Assembly: GCA_030632525.1 (NCBI GenBank)
Contig: DAOVUP010000116.1
Span: 1-6,002 of the forward strand
Length of the DNA: 6,002 nucleotides
Direction of reading: 5' to 3'
DNA from: Desulfobacteraceae bacterium
Lineage (GTDB): Bacteria; Desulfobacterota; DSM-4660; Desulfatiglandales; Desulfatiglandaceae
In this document: positions 1-5,529 of the stretch, one piece after another
Numbering within the stretch: the first letter of the stretch is position 1
Layout of the letters: each line of letters starts with the position of its first letter
Made by a program: the position numbers and the translations under genes
The notes under the pieces: model-generated
The model's input: only the letters and a program-made list of their open reading frames with translations
Databases searched by the model: none
What the model was told of the DNA's origin: nothing

Positions 1-1926
1 GATAATGACAGGTTCATCCTTGAATTTATGAAGGATATTCTTTCAGCCGAAGGCCATGAAGTGATGACTGCAGAGGATGGCCTTTCCGCAATAGATATCT
101 TGGAAACATATGTCCCTGATATCATATTTGTTGACCTCATTATGCCCAATATTGATGGAAAGAGGCTCTGTAAGATCATTAGAGGAATGCAAAAACTGGA
201 AAACGTTTTCCTCATTATTCTTTCTGCTACTGTTTTAGAAGAAAAAATAGACCCTGCGGCATTGGGTGTTGACATATGTATTGCAAAGGGACCGCTCAAT
301 GAAATGGCTCAAAATGTCCTTTCTACTCTCAATCTGATTGACGTAGCAGCCCCCCCGTCCCTTCCCAGCACAATTTTAGGAGTTGAAAATATCTTTCCCA
401 GAACAATAACGGGAGAGCTGATCTCTATTAAAAGGCATTTGGAGTCCACGTTCGAAAAGATTTCCGAAGGAATTCTTGAGCTTACCAACAATGGAAGGAT
501 CGTTTATGTCAATTCTGCTGCCCTTTCCATAATCGGACTCCCAGAAGAAAAGCTATTAGCTTCACGCTTTATAGACCTCTTCTCCGAAGATTACCGTCAG
601 ACGCTGACCAGACTTATTGAAGCAGATAATGAAGGGGTGGTCCCCATAACTGAAGATCTCCTCATCAACCTGAATGAACGCATGTTTACCGTAAAGGTGC
701 TCCCTATCGATAACAATTCATCCGCTGCAATAATTATCCTGAATGATGTGACAAGACAGAAAGAGGCCGAAGAAACCCTGCGACAACACAACCGTGACCT
801 TGAACTGCTGAATTTGGCGGGCCGTACACTAAATTCCAGCCTAGATTTGGAACACGTACTCGTTACCGTATTGGAGGAACTGCGCCGTCTAATCGACGTG
901 GCAAGGAGCACAATATGGCTTGTTGACCCGGTGAGTGGGGAACTCGTATGCCGAGAAGCTATTGGAGATTCAAGAGAGGTCTTGAATGGCTGGCGTTTGG
1001 AGCCGGAACAGGGGCTGGCAGGGTGGGTGGTTCATCACGGCAAAAGCCTCAATGTCCCTGACACACGAACCGATACGCGTCATTACAAAGGTATTGATTC
1101 CGCAACAGGGGTCGAAATACGATCCGTCATTGGAGTACCGCTTATAGCAAAGGGGAACGTAATCGGCGTAATAGAGGTGGTAGATACAGAGCCAGGGAGA
1201 TTCGATATGTCCTACCAGGCCCTGTTAGAATGGTTGGCCGCCTCTGCGGCCATTGCCATAGACAATGCAAGGTTGTATGAGCACGCTCAACAAGAGATTA
1301 AAGACCGCGAAAGGGCGGAAAAAGACCTCAGCATGAGCGTGAAAAAGCTGAGAAAGACCCTGAATGAGACCATCCAGGGCATCACTATGATTGCGGAGAG
1401 AAGGGACCCATATACTGCCGGCCACCAAAGGAGAGTGGCAGATCTTGCGCAGGCAATATCCAGAGAGATGGGGCTCTCCGAGGACCAGATCGAGGGGATA
1501 CGTGTGTCCGGTCTTGTTCACGATGTCGGTAAAATGGCGATCCCGGCGGAAATTCTCAGTAAACCCGGGATGTTGGACGAGGAGGAGTTTGCGCTTATAA
1601 TGAAACATCCCCGGGCGGGCTACGACATATTAAAAGAGATAGAATTTCCGTGGCCGATCGCTAAAATTGTGTTGCAGCATCATGAGAAAATGGATGGATC
1701 TGGATATCCCCAGGGGCTCTCTGGCGAAGAAATTCTGATTGAGGCAAAAATATTGTGCGTATCTGATGTGGTCGAAGCAATGGCCTCCCATAGACCCTAC
1801 CGGCCGGCCCTCGGTATATCCAAGGCCTTAGAGGAATTGAACCGGAAACAGGGAGAACTCTATGATCCTGAAGTGGTAAGGGTATGCTTGAAGCTCTTCG
1901 AAGACGAAAATTTTCGTTTTGAATAA
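1..1926 (+). CDS. REC-PAS-GAF-HD-GYP response regulator, probable c-di-GMP phosphodiesterase (5' end outside window)
   Basis: The frame is open from base 1. The first codons read DNDRFILEFM, the usual start of a receiver domain just after its acidic pocket, so perhaps only about ten residues are missing and the ATG at 28 is internal. Counting from base 1: receiver domain, residues 1 to about 110, with phospho-acceptor Asp45 (VDLIMP, codon 133-135), the SA switch near 75 and Lys96; PAS about 147-257; coiled-coil linker; GAF about 279-424, ending in the typical AIAIDNARLYE; second helical linker; HD-GYP about 455-641. The HD-GYP domain keeps HDVGK (His507, Asp508), HHE (560-562) and DGSGYP, so it should be catalytically active. 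Members of this family hydrolyse cyclic di-GMP to pGpG or GMP in the cytoplasm. Phosphorylation and a GAF or PAS ligand presumably control activity; the partner kinase is not in view. No transmembrane segment is seen. Ligands and the controlled process are unknown. Confidence 0.93.
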   Translation, partial: DNDRFILEFMKDILSAEGHEVMTAEDGLSAIDILETYVPDIIFVDLIMPNIDGKRLCKIIRGMQKLENVFLIILSATVLEEKIDPAALGVDICIAKGPLNEMAQNVLSTLNLIDVAAPPSLPSTILGVENIFPRTITGELISIKRHLESTFEKISEGILELTNNGRIVYVNSAALSIIGLPEEKLLASRFIDLFSEDYRQTLTRLIEADNEGVVPITEDLLINLNERMFTVKVLPIDNNSSAAIIILNDVTRQKEAEETLRQHNRDLELLNLAGRTLNSSLDLEHVLVTVLEELRRLIDVARSTIWLVDPVSGELVCREAIGDSREVLNGWRLEPEQGLAGWVVHHGKSLNVPDTRTDTRHYKGIDSATGVEIRSVIGVPLIAKGNVIGVIEVVDTEPGRFDMSYQALLEWLAASAAIAIDNARLYEHAQQEIKDRERAEKDLSMSVKKLRKTLNETIQGITMIAERRDPYTAGHQRRVADLAQAISREMGLSEDQIEGIRVSGLVHDVGKMAIPAEILSKPGMLDEEEFALIMKHPRAGYDILKEIEFPWPIAKIVLQHHEKMDGSGYPQGLSGEEILIEAKILCVSDVVEAMASHRPYRPALGISKALEELNRKQGELYDPEVVRVCLKLFEDENFRFE

Positions 1927-1934
1927 CCGCTATT

Positions 1935-3383
1935 TTATACCGTGTCTCCCCCTGCAAGGGCCCTCTCAAAGAGATTAAGATACTCATTCGCTGAACGACG
2001 CCAGGAGAAATCCTGATCCATCCCCTCCCGTATCATTTTTTGCCAGAGATCGGGCTGTTCAAAGGCCCTGAGAGTACGTTTTACAGCCTCAGCCAGATCT
2101 GCTGCCTGAAACCGGTCAAACTTAAATCCCGTACCTATGCCCATTTTTTCATTGGGGTCAATGACCGTGTCTTTGAGACCACCGGTGGCCCGGACAACAG
2201 GGATGGTTCCATACTTAAGACTGTACATCTGTGTCAAGCCGCACGGTTCATAAAGGGATGGGATAAGGAAGATGTCGCTTCCTGCTATGATCTTGTGTGC
2301 AAGACCGGTGTTAAACCCCAACTTTAAGCCAAAACGATCCGGATAACGGGTCTCAAGGTCGAGAAGCTGCTCCTCGTATACATCATCTCCCGACCCTAAA
2401 ACAACGAGGCCCAGACCCATGGCAAACAGCTCCTCTGCAGCCTCTACCAGCAGAGAACAGCCCTTCTGCTCCACCAGGCGGGTAACCATTCCGGCAACAG
2501 GCCTGCCCATCAATCCTGGATCAAGCCCCATCGTTTTGAGAAGATCTTCCTTGCATAGGGTCTTTCCTGTGAGGTTCCGGGGAGAATAATTCGCAGCGAG
2601 ATATTTGTCAATTTCCGGGTTCCACACTCGGTAATCCACACCATTCAAAATGCCGTGAAGACGTTGCTTGATCGAGCGCATCAGACCATCTAACCCAAAA
2701 CCGAATTCCGGTGTCTGGATTTCAAGGGCATAGGTCGGGCTGACAGTAACAACTCTCTTTGCGTAAACGATTCCAGCCTTTAACAGGCTCATCCGCTCAT
2801 AGAACTCAAGCCCTTCCATCCGGTAATACTTATCCGGCAGGCCGATATTCCCAACCCCTTCACGAGGGACCAGCCCCAGATAGCCCATATTATGAATAGC
2901 AAAGATCCCTGCAGAGCCTGGCAGGACGCCATGGTCCAAGAGGGCCATTACCAGTCCGGTCTGCCAGTCGTTTGCCAAGATTATATCCGGCTGAAGAGAG
3001 AGTGCCGAGCAGAGAGCGGGGATGCTGTGGGAGAAAAAAATATACCGCTCCGGGTTGTCAAAATATTCCCCCTTGTCAGTCCCGTAGATTCCATTTCTGT
3101 CAAAAAATTCATCCCGCCGCACCAGGTATATGGGCACATTGCGATCCAGTTGACCAAGCAGTATATCCCCTGTGACATTCCTCTTCCCCAATGCTACAGA
3201 TAGGTCCTCGATCCTGACTTCCCATTCCTTGATCTGTTTCAAGGCAGGTCGGTATGCTGGCAGTACCACCGAGACCCTGCAGCCCAGTTCAGTTAAGGCT
3301 ATAGGCAGGCTTCCTATGACATCACCCAAGCCGCCGGCCGTGGCTAACGGTGCAGCCTCCGATGCAATAATCAATATGTTCAT
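1935..3383 (-). CDS. glgA: Glycogen synthase, ADP-glucose type (GlgA, GT5 family)
   Basis: This 482-residue protein has the usual length of bacterial GlgA, which transfers glucose from ADP-glucose to the non-reducing end of alpha-1,4-glucan. It has the GT-B fold's two halves. The N-terminal half holds the glycine-rich loop (GGLGDV, 17-22), the FAIHNMGY segment (His164) and the family signature NGVDYRVWNP (247-256). The C-terminal half holds TRLVEQKG (Arg302, Lys307, equivalents of the E. coli catalytic-site Arg and Lys) and IPSLYEPCGLTQ (Glu379, Cys381) followed by YGTIPVVRATGG. One oddity is that the loop reads LATAGGLGDV, so the Lys15 of E. coli GlgA (KTGGL or KVGGL) is Thr here. The ATG at 3383 is chosen because the family N-terminus MNILIIASEAAP begins there and it follows a strong ribosome site. 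No other glg gene is in the window, and no signal peptide or membrane segment is seen. The gene converges on the HD-GYP gene with 8 bp between the stops. Confidence 0.96.
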   Translation of the reverse strand: MNILIIASEAAPLATAGGLGDVIGSLPIALTELGCRVSVVLPAYRPALKQIKEWEVRIEDLSVALGKRNVTGDILLGQLDRNVPIYLVRRDEFFDRNGIYGTDKGEYFDNPERYIFFSHSIPALCSALSLQPDIILANDWQTGLVMALLDHGVLPGSAGIFAIHNMGYLGLVPREGVGNIGLPDKYYRMEGLEFYERMSLLKAGIVYAKRVVTVSPTYALEIQTPEFGFGLDGLMRSIKQRLHGILNGVDYRVWNPEIDKYLAANYSPRNLTGKTLCKEDLLKTMGLDPGLMGRPVAGMVTRLVEQKGCSLLVEAAEELFAMGLGLVVLGSGDDVYEEQLLDLETRYPDRFGLKLGFNTGLAHKIIAGSDIFLIPSLYEPCGLTQMYSLKYGTIPVVRATGGLKDTVIDPNEKMGIGTGFKFDRFQAADLAEAVKRTLRAFEQPDLWQKMIREGMDQDFSWRRSANEYLNLFERALAGGDTV

Positions 3384-3386
3384 AAG

Positions 3387-3400
3387 ACCTCTTTCCTCCC
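3387..3400 (-). promoter_or_regulatory. Ribosome binding site of glgA
   Basis: On the minus strand the bases before the ATG read GGGAGGAAAGAGGT then CTT. Both GGGAGG (11 nt before the start) and AGAGG (4 nt before) match the anti-Shine-Dalgarno sequence. This purine run fixes the start at 3383. Confidence 0.8.
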
Positions 3401-3416
3401 GCTAAAACCTTTTACA

Positions 3417-3424
3417 CTGTCTAA
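3417..3424 (+). repeat. 8-bp direct repeat, copy 1 (CTGTCTAA)
   Basis: The word CTGTCTAA occurs here and again at 3467-3474, exactly 50 bp later on the same strand. The two copies bracket the GC-rich stem-loop. They could be a target-site duplication or a pair of protein-binding half-sites; an 8-bp match can also be chance. Confidence 0.4.
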
Positions 3425-3456
3425 GGCGGCCCCCCGCCTGTGGCTGGGGGGAGCCT
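3424..3456. other. GC-rich stem-loop upstream of glgA
   Basis: Pairing is visible in three blocks. AGGC (3424-3427) pairs with GCCT (3453-3456); CCCCCC (3430-3435) pairs with GGGGGG (3446-3451); GCC (3436-3438) pairs with GGC (3442-3444) around the loop TGT. The unpaired bases are GG at 3428-3429, A3452 and T3445, which gives 13 pairs, 12 of them G-C. The stem lies 41 bp upstream of the glgA start. Neither strand has a T-run after it, so it does not look like an intrinsic terminator. If the glgA transcript includes it, it would form a very stable 5' leader structure. It could equally be a small repeat-type element. Confidence 0.6.
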
Positions 3457-3466
3457 CTGCTGTTAC

Positions 3467-3474
3467 CTGTCTAA
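3467..3474 (+). repeat. 8-bp direct repeat, copy 2 (CTGTCTAA)
   Basis: This is the second copy of the word at 3417-3424. It ends 4 bp before the -35 box of the predicted plus-strand promoter, so it could also be a regulator contact site next to that promoter. Confidence 0.4.
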
Positions 3475-3478
3475 TCCC

Positions 3479-3507
3479 TTGACATCATAGGGATGGCTCC
3501 CTATCAT
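3479..3507 (+). promoter_or_regulatory. Sigma-70 type promoter (TTGACA - 17 bp - TATCAT)
   Basis: The -35 box TTGACA (3479-3484) is perfect consensus, the spacer is exactly 17 bp, and the -10 box TATCAT (3502-3507) has one mismatch to TATAAT. The predicted start of transcription is near 3513-3515. The nearest gene downstream is the MBL hydrolase at 3721, so the transcript would carry a leader of about 207 nt. A palindrome fills the spacer and overlaps the -10 box. Confidence 0.65.
3484..3507. promoter_or_regulatory. Palindromic operator candidate inside the promoter
   Basis: The arms ATAGGGA (3487-3493) and TCCCTAT (3498-3504) are perfect inverted repeats around TGGC. The symmetry continues outward after one mismatch (3486/3505) through 3484-3485 and 3506-3507, giving 9 of 10 matched pairs. 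It occupies the spacer and the -10 box, which is a classic place for a repressor that blocks RNA polymerase. It lacks the T-N11-A core that LysR regulators prefer, so the LysR encoded downstream is not an obvious candidate. The binding protein is unknown. Confidence 0.5.
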
Positions 3508-3631
3508 AGCTCCGACTTTAAATAGTGCCTGAATGAAAACTGTCTTTTTCGCCCATATCTGCGTCAGACTCAAATCTTAATCCTCGAAATACTCAATGTA
3601 TTCCTGCGGTTAAAATTATCGTCTTTCTTGA

Positions 3632-3662
3632 TCTGAACGAAAAATCCTAGTTTTCGTTCGGA
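3632..3662. promoter_or_regulatory. 12-bp inverted repeat in the leader of the MBL hydrolase gene
   Basis: TCTGAACGAAAA (3632-3643) pairs with TTTTCGTTCGGA (3651-3662) around a 7-base loop (ATCCTAG); all 12 positions pair if one T-G wobble (3634/3660) is allowed, and nine are in one perfect run (GAACGAAAA). It sits 58 bp before the start codon, inside the predicted leader. It may be an RNA hairpin or a dimeric protein site. It has no T-run outside the stem, although the TTTT of the 3' arm leaves weak attenuation possible. Confidence 0.55.
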
Positions 3663-3707
3663 CACTAAGATAGATTATTTTTCCATTCAAACATTTCACA
3701 AATGCTC

Positions 3708-3715
3708 AAAGAGGA
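3708..3715 (+). promoter_or_regulatory. Ribosome binding site of the MBL hydrolase gene
   Basis: AAAGAGGA ends 5 nt before the ATG at 3721. It is a good Shine-Dalgarno match and supports that start. Confidence 0.75.
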
Positions 3716-3720
3716 TTTCG

Positions 3721-4380
3721 ATGAAAATATTTGATAATCTACATTTCTTTCCGTGGAATAGCATGACCGCAAATAATTGCAACACCTATTTTATTGACTG
3801 CGAAAAAAGGATACTGGTGGATCCCGGCCACTACCATCTCTTCGATCATGTACGGGACGAGCTCTCCGGGCTTTCCCTTTCCCCCAAGGATATCGAGATG
3901 GTAATCATCACCCACGCTCATCCCGATCATATGGAAGGTGTAAAGATTTTTCAAGAGACAGATACACAAATTGCAGTCTCATCTGCGGAAATGGAATTCA
4001 TAAAAGCCGTTGCCCCTCATTACGGAGAAGCCCTTGGCATTCCCGGGTTTGAGCCGGACATCCTGCTTCAAGAGGGGGACTTGAAAATCGGCAGCCTGAA
4101 TTTTGAGGTCATCCATACCCCGGGACACTCACCAGGCTCCGTGTGCCTCTATTGGCCTGACAAAAAAACGCTTTTCACAGGCGATGTCGTCTTTGACCAG
4201 GGGATAGGGAGAACCGACCTCCCCGGCGGTGACGGAGAGAAACTCAAGGAGAGCATCAGGAAGATCTCCAGTCTTGACGTGGACTATGTGCTAACTGGTC
4301 ACGGCGATATTGTAGCGGGCAAGGAGGCTGTAAAGCAGAATTTTAAAGCAATTGAGGATTTTTGGTTTGGGTATATTTAA
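3721..4380 (+). CDS. MBL-fold metallohydrolase, glyoxalase II-like
   Basis: The 219-residue product has the full metal-binding set of the metallo-beta-lactamase fold: THAHPDH (His65, His67, Asp69, His70), HTPGHSPGS (His136), FTGD (Asp155) and LTGHGD (His194). The pattern binds two metal ions, usually zinc, sometimes iron or manganese. The segment GIGRTDLPGGD after the bridging Asp is typical of the hydroxyacylglutathione hydrolase-like branch, whose members hydrolyse thioesters or related bonds. The length matches the short single-domain members that lack the C-terminal helical domain of true glyoxalase II, so the substrate cannot be stated. No signal peptide is seen, so it should act in the cytoplasm. 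The start follows a good ribosome site. The next gene (LysR) begins 84 bp downstream on the same strand with no clear terminator between. Confidence 0.9.
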   Translation: MKIFDNLHFFPWNSMTANNCNTYFIDCEKRILVDPGHYHLFDHVRDELSGLSLSPKDIEMVIITHAHPDHMEGVKIFQETDTQIAVSSAEMEFIKAVAPHYGEALGIPGFEPDILLQEGDLKIGSLNFEVIHTPGHSPGSVCLYWPDKKTLFTGDVVFDQGIGRTDLPGGDGEKLKESIRKISSLDVDYVLTGHGDIVAGKEAVKQNFKAIEDFWFGYI

Positions 4381-4464
4381 CCGATGGCTGCAGGTACATC
4401 TATTACGGCCTGGATCTTGGATGTCTGATTTTACAATCTTCTGCCGTTCTTCTGTGTCTGTCCC

Positions 4465-5403
4465 ATGAGAAAATCAACGTCGCACCAGAAGCCATCAGTA
4501 GATTTTGATTTGCAACAGTTAGAGATTTTTCGCAAGGTAGTTGATCTGAAGAGCTTTTCCAGGGCCGCCAAAGAGGTATTCCGTGCTCAGGCCTCGGTCA
4601 GCGAGAGGATCGCCACACTCGAAGATATGGTTGGGACAAGACTCCTCGATCGTTTGGGCAGGGAGGTGGTTCCCACTAAGGCGGGCGAACTGCTCTACAA
4701 ACACGCAGTACTCCTTTTAGAGATGAAGAGAACTGCATCCCTGGAGATGGAGAGTTTTCTTGGACTCAAGCGGGGTAAAATTCACCTGGGCGGTAGCACC
4801 ATCCCTGGCGAATATATCCTCCCGAATGTCATAGGACAATTTTGCCGGCAATACCCTTCTCTATCAGTAACGCTGACTGTTGGAGACACAGGCAGAATCG
4901 GAACCCGCGTTTTAACTGGCGATCTTGAGTTGGGGGTGGTTGGTTCCAAGGGCTCTCAGCAAAGCCTTATTCACCGTGAACTGTGGAAGGATGAACTTGT
5001 CTTAGCCGTCCCTGCCAAACATCGGTGGGCAGAAAAAAGTGAGATCTCTACGGAAGAGCTTTGTAAAGAGCCTTTTATCTTCAGAGAACCTGGCTCGGGC
5101 ACATTCAAGATCCTCGATGATTATCTCCGGTCCGCCGGGGCAAAAGGACTGACTGCCCTCAAACCGGTCGCATGGTTTGGCACATCCACGGCCATCAAGG
5201 AGGGAATAAAGGGGGGGCTTGGTGTATCGATCCTTTCCTCAAGGGCCTTAGATACTGAATTGAGGACTGGCATTCTCAAGGCCTTGAAGGTAAGGGATCT
5301 CCCAATGTCCCGCAGTTTTTACCTGATCAGAGATAGAAGGAGGATTCCGTCTCCCCTTTGCCAAGCCTTGATCGACTTTTTATTTACTACCTCAGAAAAA
5401 TAG
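4465..5403 (+). CDS. LysR-type transcriptional regulator, resembling the selenium-metabolism-associated group
   Basis: The 312-residue protein has a LysR winged helix-turn-helix at about 16-75 (LQQLEIFRKVVDLKSFSRAAKEV, then SVSERIATLED and GTRLLDRLGREVVPTKAGE), a linker helix, and a periplasmic-binding-protein-like effector domain at about 103-305. The stretch FLGLKRGKIHLGGSTIPGEYILP and the motif FREPGSGT look, from memory, like the LysR group found next to selD and yedF in anaerobes. No selenium gene is present in the window, so this link is a family resemblance only. Such regulators act as tetramers and answer a small-molecule coinducer, which is unknown here. The ATG at 4465 has no evident Shine-Dalgarno sequence. 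The only ATG between the upstream in-frame stop (4426-4428) and the conserved domain is this one; a TTG at 4510 would sit at the edge of the DNA-binding domain and is less likely. It may regulate the flanking MBL or ClC gene. Confidence 0.9.
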   Translation: MRKSTSHQKPSVDFDLQQLEIFRKVVDLKSFSRAAKEVFRAQASVSERIATLEDMVGTRLLDRLGREVVPTKAGELLYKHAVLLLEMKRTASLEMESFLGLKRGKIHLGGSTIPGEYILPNVIGQFCRQYPSLSVTLTVGDTGRIGTRVLTGDLELGVVGSKGSQQSLIHRELWKDELVLAVPAKHRWAEKSEISTEELCKEPFIFREPGSGTFKILDDYLRSAGAKGLTALKPVAWFGTSTAIKEGIKGGLGVSILSSRALDTELRTGILKALKVRDLPMSRSFYLIRDRRRIPSPLCQALIDFLFTTSEK

Positions 5404-5414
5404 AAAGACATACA

Positions 5415-5438
5415 TGATTTATAAGCTGATTTATAACC
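5415..5438 (+). repeat. Tandem 12-bp repeat upstream of the ClC gene
   Basis: TGATTTATAAGC (5415-5426) is followed directly by TGATTTATAACC (5427-5438), with one mismatch. The 12-bp period puts the copies on roughly the same face of the helix. It starts 11 bp after the LysR stop and may be a regulator site or AT-rich promoter element. Chance duplication is possible. Confidence 0.45.
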
Positions 5439-5449
5439 GTAGGGATGTT

Positions 5450-5462
5450 CTGTCAGCGACAG
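5450..5462. promoter_or_regulatory. Short inverted repeat CTGTC-AGC-GACAG upstream of the ClC gene
   Basis: This is a perfect 5-bp inverted repeat with a 3-base centre, 67 bp before the ClC start. A related word, TGTC-N5-GACA, occurs at 5497-5509. The pair may be binding sites for one protein, or weak hairpins. Neither has a T-run, so they are not intrinsic terminators. Confidence 0.3.
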
Positions 5463-5529
5463 TTGTGGATAACGATATTCGTCTTAAGATTAAAAATGTC
5501 TCAGGGACAGAAAGGTCAACGCGCAATTG

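Larger units (their letters stand above)
3384..3720. other. Divergent intergenic region between glgA and the MBL hydrolase
   Basis: These 337 bp separate two divergently transcribed genes and hold no credible coding sequence. In order they contain the glgA ribosome site, a GC-rich stem-loop bracketed by CTGTCTAA repeats, a near-consensus plus-strand promoter with a palindrome in its spacer, an AT-rich stretch, a second inverted repeat (3632-3662) and the ribosome site of the downstream gene. A minus-strand promoter for glgA must lie here as well. The only -10-like words I find on that strand (TATGAT at 3489-3484 and 3508-3503) lack a good -35, so I do not place it. Confidence 0.85.

Noticed and set aside
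28..30. ATG at 28 as the start of the REC-PAS-GAF-HD-GYP gene
   Set aside because: The frame is open to base 1 and the upstream codons (DNDRFILEF) are receiver-domain sequence; starting at 28 would remove the first strand and acidic pocket.
1225..1608. 127-codon minus-strand open frame inside the HD-GYP gene
   Set aside because: It lies antisense to strongly conserved GAF and HD-GYP sequence and has no recognisable domain.
2040..2327. 95-codon plus-strand open frame opposite glgA
   Set aside because: It overlaps the conserved GT-B C-terminal domain of glgA and has no family features.
3424..3456. Intrinsic terminator reading of the GC-rich stem-loop
   Set aside because: There is no T-run on either strand, and it lies between divergent genes where no transcript needs to end.
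3533..3580. A 15-codon open frame (MKTVFFAHICVRLKS) in the leader of the MBL gene
   Set aside because: It has no Shine-Dalgarno sequence, no family likeness and no regulatory codon run; it is too short to support.
5463..5490. Promoter for the ClC gene (TTGTGG - 16 bp - TAAGAT)
   Set aside because: Both boxes have two mismatches to consensus and the match is no better than expected by chance in AT-rich sequence.
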